This document shows, one piece after another, positions 33,101-34,781 of a stretch of 34,781 nucleotides of DNA (position 1 is the stretch's first letter; every line of letters starts with the position of its first letter). The stretch is from Azolla pinnata (taxonomy: Eukaryota > Streptophyta > Polypodiopsida > Salviniales > Salviniaceae). Below the pieces are notes generated by a model. That model saw only the letters and a program-made list of their open reading frames with translations, searched no databases and was not told where the DNA came from. Where the stretch lies: NCBI GenBank assembly GCA_037176905.1, contig JBBBWG010033108.1, positions 5,645-40,425 on the forward strand. Reading direction: 5' to 3'. The position numbers and the translations under genes are program-made.

Positions 33101-34781
33101 TGCTCTCTTGCGGTTCGATTCAAGCTAAAAAACTCGGAAATCCGATATCACACGAGGGAGCTATAAGCTATTTTTATTGAAGCCTGGCCCTGGTTGGTCC
33201 CTTCCTTAGTTCTGATACATCTTCACTTTTTCAGCAGTTTCTCTCGCCCTGATTTCAAAATCCAAACTTTCTTGTGCTGTTGCTAGTGTACTCTCTTGCG
33301 GTTCGATTCAAGCCAAAAAACTCGGAACTCCGATATCGCACGAGGGAGCTAGCACTTTTTCTGGTGAAACCTGGGCCTGGTTGGTCCCTTCCTCAGTTCT
33401 GATACATCTTCGCTTTTTCAGCCATTTCTCTGGGCCTGAGTTTCAAAATCCAAAATTTCTTGCGTTGTTGCGTAGCTTGCTCTCTTGCGGTTCGATTCAA
33501 GCCAAAAAACGCGGAAACCGCCCCGCTCCTGGTCGGTCCCTTCCTCAGTTCTGACACATTTTCACTTTTTCAACCGTTTCTCTCGCCCTGAGTTTCAAAA
33601 TCCAAACTTTCTTGCGTTGTTGCGTAGCTTTCTGTCTTGTGGTTCGATTCAAGCCAAAAAACGCGGAAATCTGATATCGCACAAGGGAGCTATAAGCTTT
33701 TTCTATTGAAGCCTGGCCCTGGTCGGTCCGTTCCTCAGTTAAGATACATCTTCACTTTTTCAGCCATTTCTCTCGCCCTGAGTTTCAAAATCCAAACTCT
33801 CTTGCGCTGTTGCTAGCTTACTGTCTTGTGGTTCGATTCAAGCTAAAAAACTCGGAAATCCAATATTGCAGAAGGGAGCTCTGACTTTTTCTGGTGAAGC
33901 CTGGTCCTGGTAGGTCCCTTCCTCAGTTCTTACACATCTTCATGTTTTCAGCCGTTTCACTTGCCCTGAGTTTCAAAATCATAACTTTCTTGTGTTGTTG
34001 CGTAACTTGCTCTCTTGCGGTTCGATTCCAGCCAAAAAACTTGGAACTCTGATATCGCACGAGGGATCTATGAGCTTTTTCTGGTAAAGGGAGAAGCCGC
34101 CCTGGTCTTGGTCGGTCCCTTCCTCAGTTCTGACACATCTTCACTTTTTCAGCCGTTTCTCTCGCCCTGAGTTTCAAAATTCAAACTTTCTTGTGTTGTT
34201 GCATAGCTTTTTCTCTTGCGGTTCAATTCAAGCCTAAAAACTCGAAAATCTGATATCGCTCGAGGGAGCTATGAGCTTTGTCTAGTGAAGCTTGGTCCTG
34301 GTCCGTCCCTTCCTTAGTTCTAACACATCTACACTTTTATAGCCGTTTCTCTCGCCCTCAGTTTCCAAATCAAAACTTCATTGCACTGTTGTTAAGATTG
34401 CTCTCTTGCAGTTCGATTCAAGCCAAAAAACTTCGAAATCTGATATCGCACGAGGGAGCTATGAGCTTTCTGTGGTGAAGCCTGGTCCTCGTCGGTCCCT
34501 TCCTCAGTTCTGACACATCTTCACTTTTTCAGCCGTTTCTCTCGCCCCGAGTTTCAAAATCCAAACTTTCTTGCGTTATTGCGTAGCTTGCTCTGTTGCG
34601 GTTGAACTCAAGCCAAAAAACTCAGAAATCCGATATTGCACGAGGGAGCTATGAACTGTTTCTGGTGAAGCCTGGTCATGGTCGGTCCCTTCCTCAGTTC
34701 TGACACATCTTCACTTTTTCAGCCGTTTCTCTTGCCTTGAGTTGCAAAAAACAACTTTCTTGCACTGTTTGCTCTCTTGCG
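30150..34781. repeat. Tandem satellite, ~24 monomers of 185-205 bp
   Basis: Starts abruptly near 30150 and runs off the right edge. Each monomer contains, in order, TTGCTCTCTTGCGGTTCGAT, TCAAGCCAAAAAACTCGGAA, ATCCGATATCGCACGAGGGA, GCTATGAGCTTTTTCTGGTG, an indel-prone GGGCGAAGCCGCCC segment, CCTGGTCCTGGTCGGTCCCT, TCCTCAGTTCTGACACATCT, TCACTTTTTCAGCCGTTTCT and CGCCCTGAGTTTCAAAATCC. The first nine monomers have a 200-206 bp period and contain the GC segment or its variants. From about 32.03 kb on most monomers lack it and are about 188 bp. Divergence among copies is moderate. No coding frame persists between monomers. Confidence 0.95.

Noticed and set aside
30260-34478. Scattered 60-79-codon frames in the satellite
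   Set aside because: None is conserved between monomers, as expected for non-coding tandem DNA.
30150-34781. CRISPR-like repeat-spacer array
   Set aside because: The whole 200-bp monomer repeats, with no unique spacers, in plant nuclear DNA. It is a satellite.

Overview
This is nuclear DNA of a land plant. The evidence is seven intron-bearing plant genes with canonical GT/AG junctions, plant-type TTTAGGG telomere-like tracts, and plant-only families: phytochromobilin synthase HY2, an R2R3-MYB and a PA-TM-RING (RMR) sorting receptor. The lineage cannot be fixed from sequence alone. The style of the LINE remnant in the HY2 intron makes me lean, weakly, to a seed-free plant. All gene models below were spliced by hand, and each complete model closes in frame.

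Layout from left to right: the 3' half of HY2 (+, 363-3333, with a LINE remnant in an intron); a secretory-type nucleoside diphosphate kinase (+, 4323-5657); histone H3.3 (-, 7878-6770) with a recognisable promoter and leader intron; a block of microsatellite and triplet minisatellite containing a 100-N assembly gap (9.6-10.55 kb); an R2R3-MYB (+, 10887-12983); a 13-exon ubinuclein (-, 18903-13695); RPB10, the shared RNA polymerase subunit (+, 20681-22127); a PA-TM-RING receptor (-, 26792-23233); an unrecognised single-exon reading frame (+, 27531-27923); low-complexity sequence; and from about 30.15 kb to the right edge a tandem satellite of about 24 monomers of 185-205 bp.

There is no operon logic. 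Neighbours are arranged as convergent (NDPK/H3.3, MYB/UBN, RPB10/RMR) or divergent (H3.3/MYB, UBN/RPB10, RMR/orphan) pairs. The one functional link is that H3.3 lies about 6 kb from ubinuclein, a subunit of the HIRA chaperone complex that deposits H3.3.

The most unusual structures are in the repeats. The right half of the satellite shows a trimeric higher-order order (short-short-long). One RMR intron consists of about four diverged tandem copies of a block that carries the exon 2 splice donor with it. Telomere-motif tracts or telomere-motif-containing minisatellites recur in two introns and two divergent promoter regions. I found no clear tRNA, rRNA, CRISPR or organellar insert.
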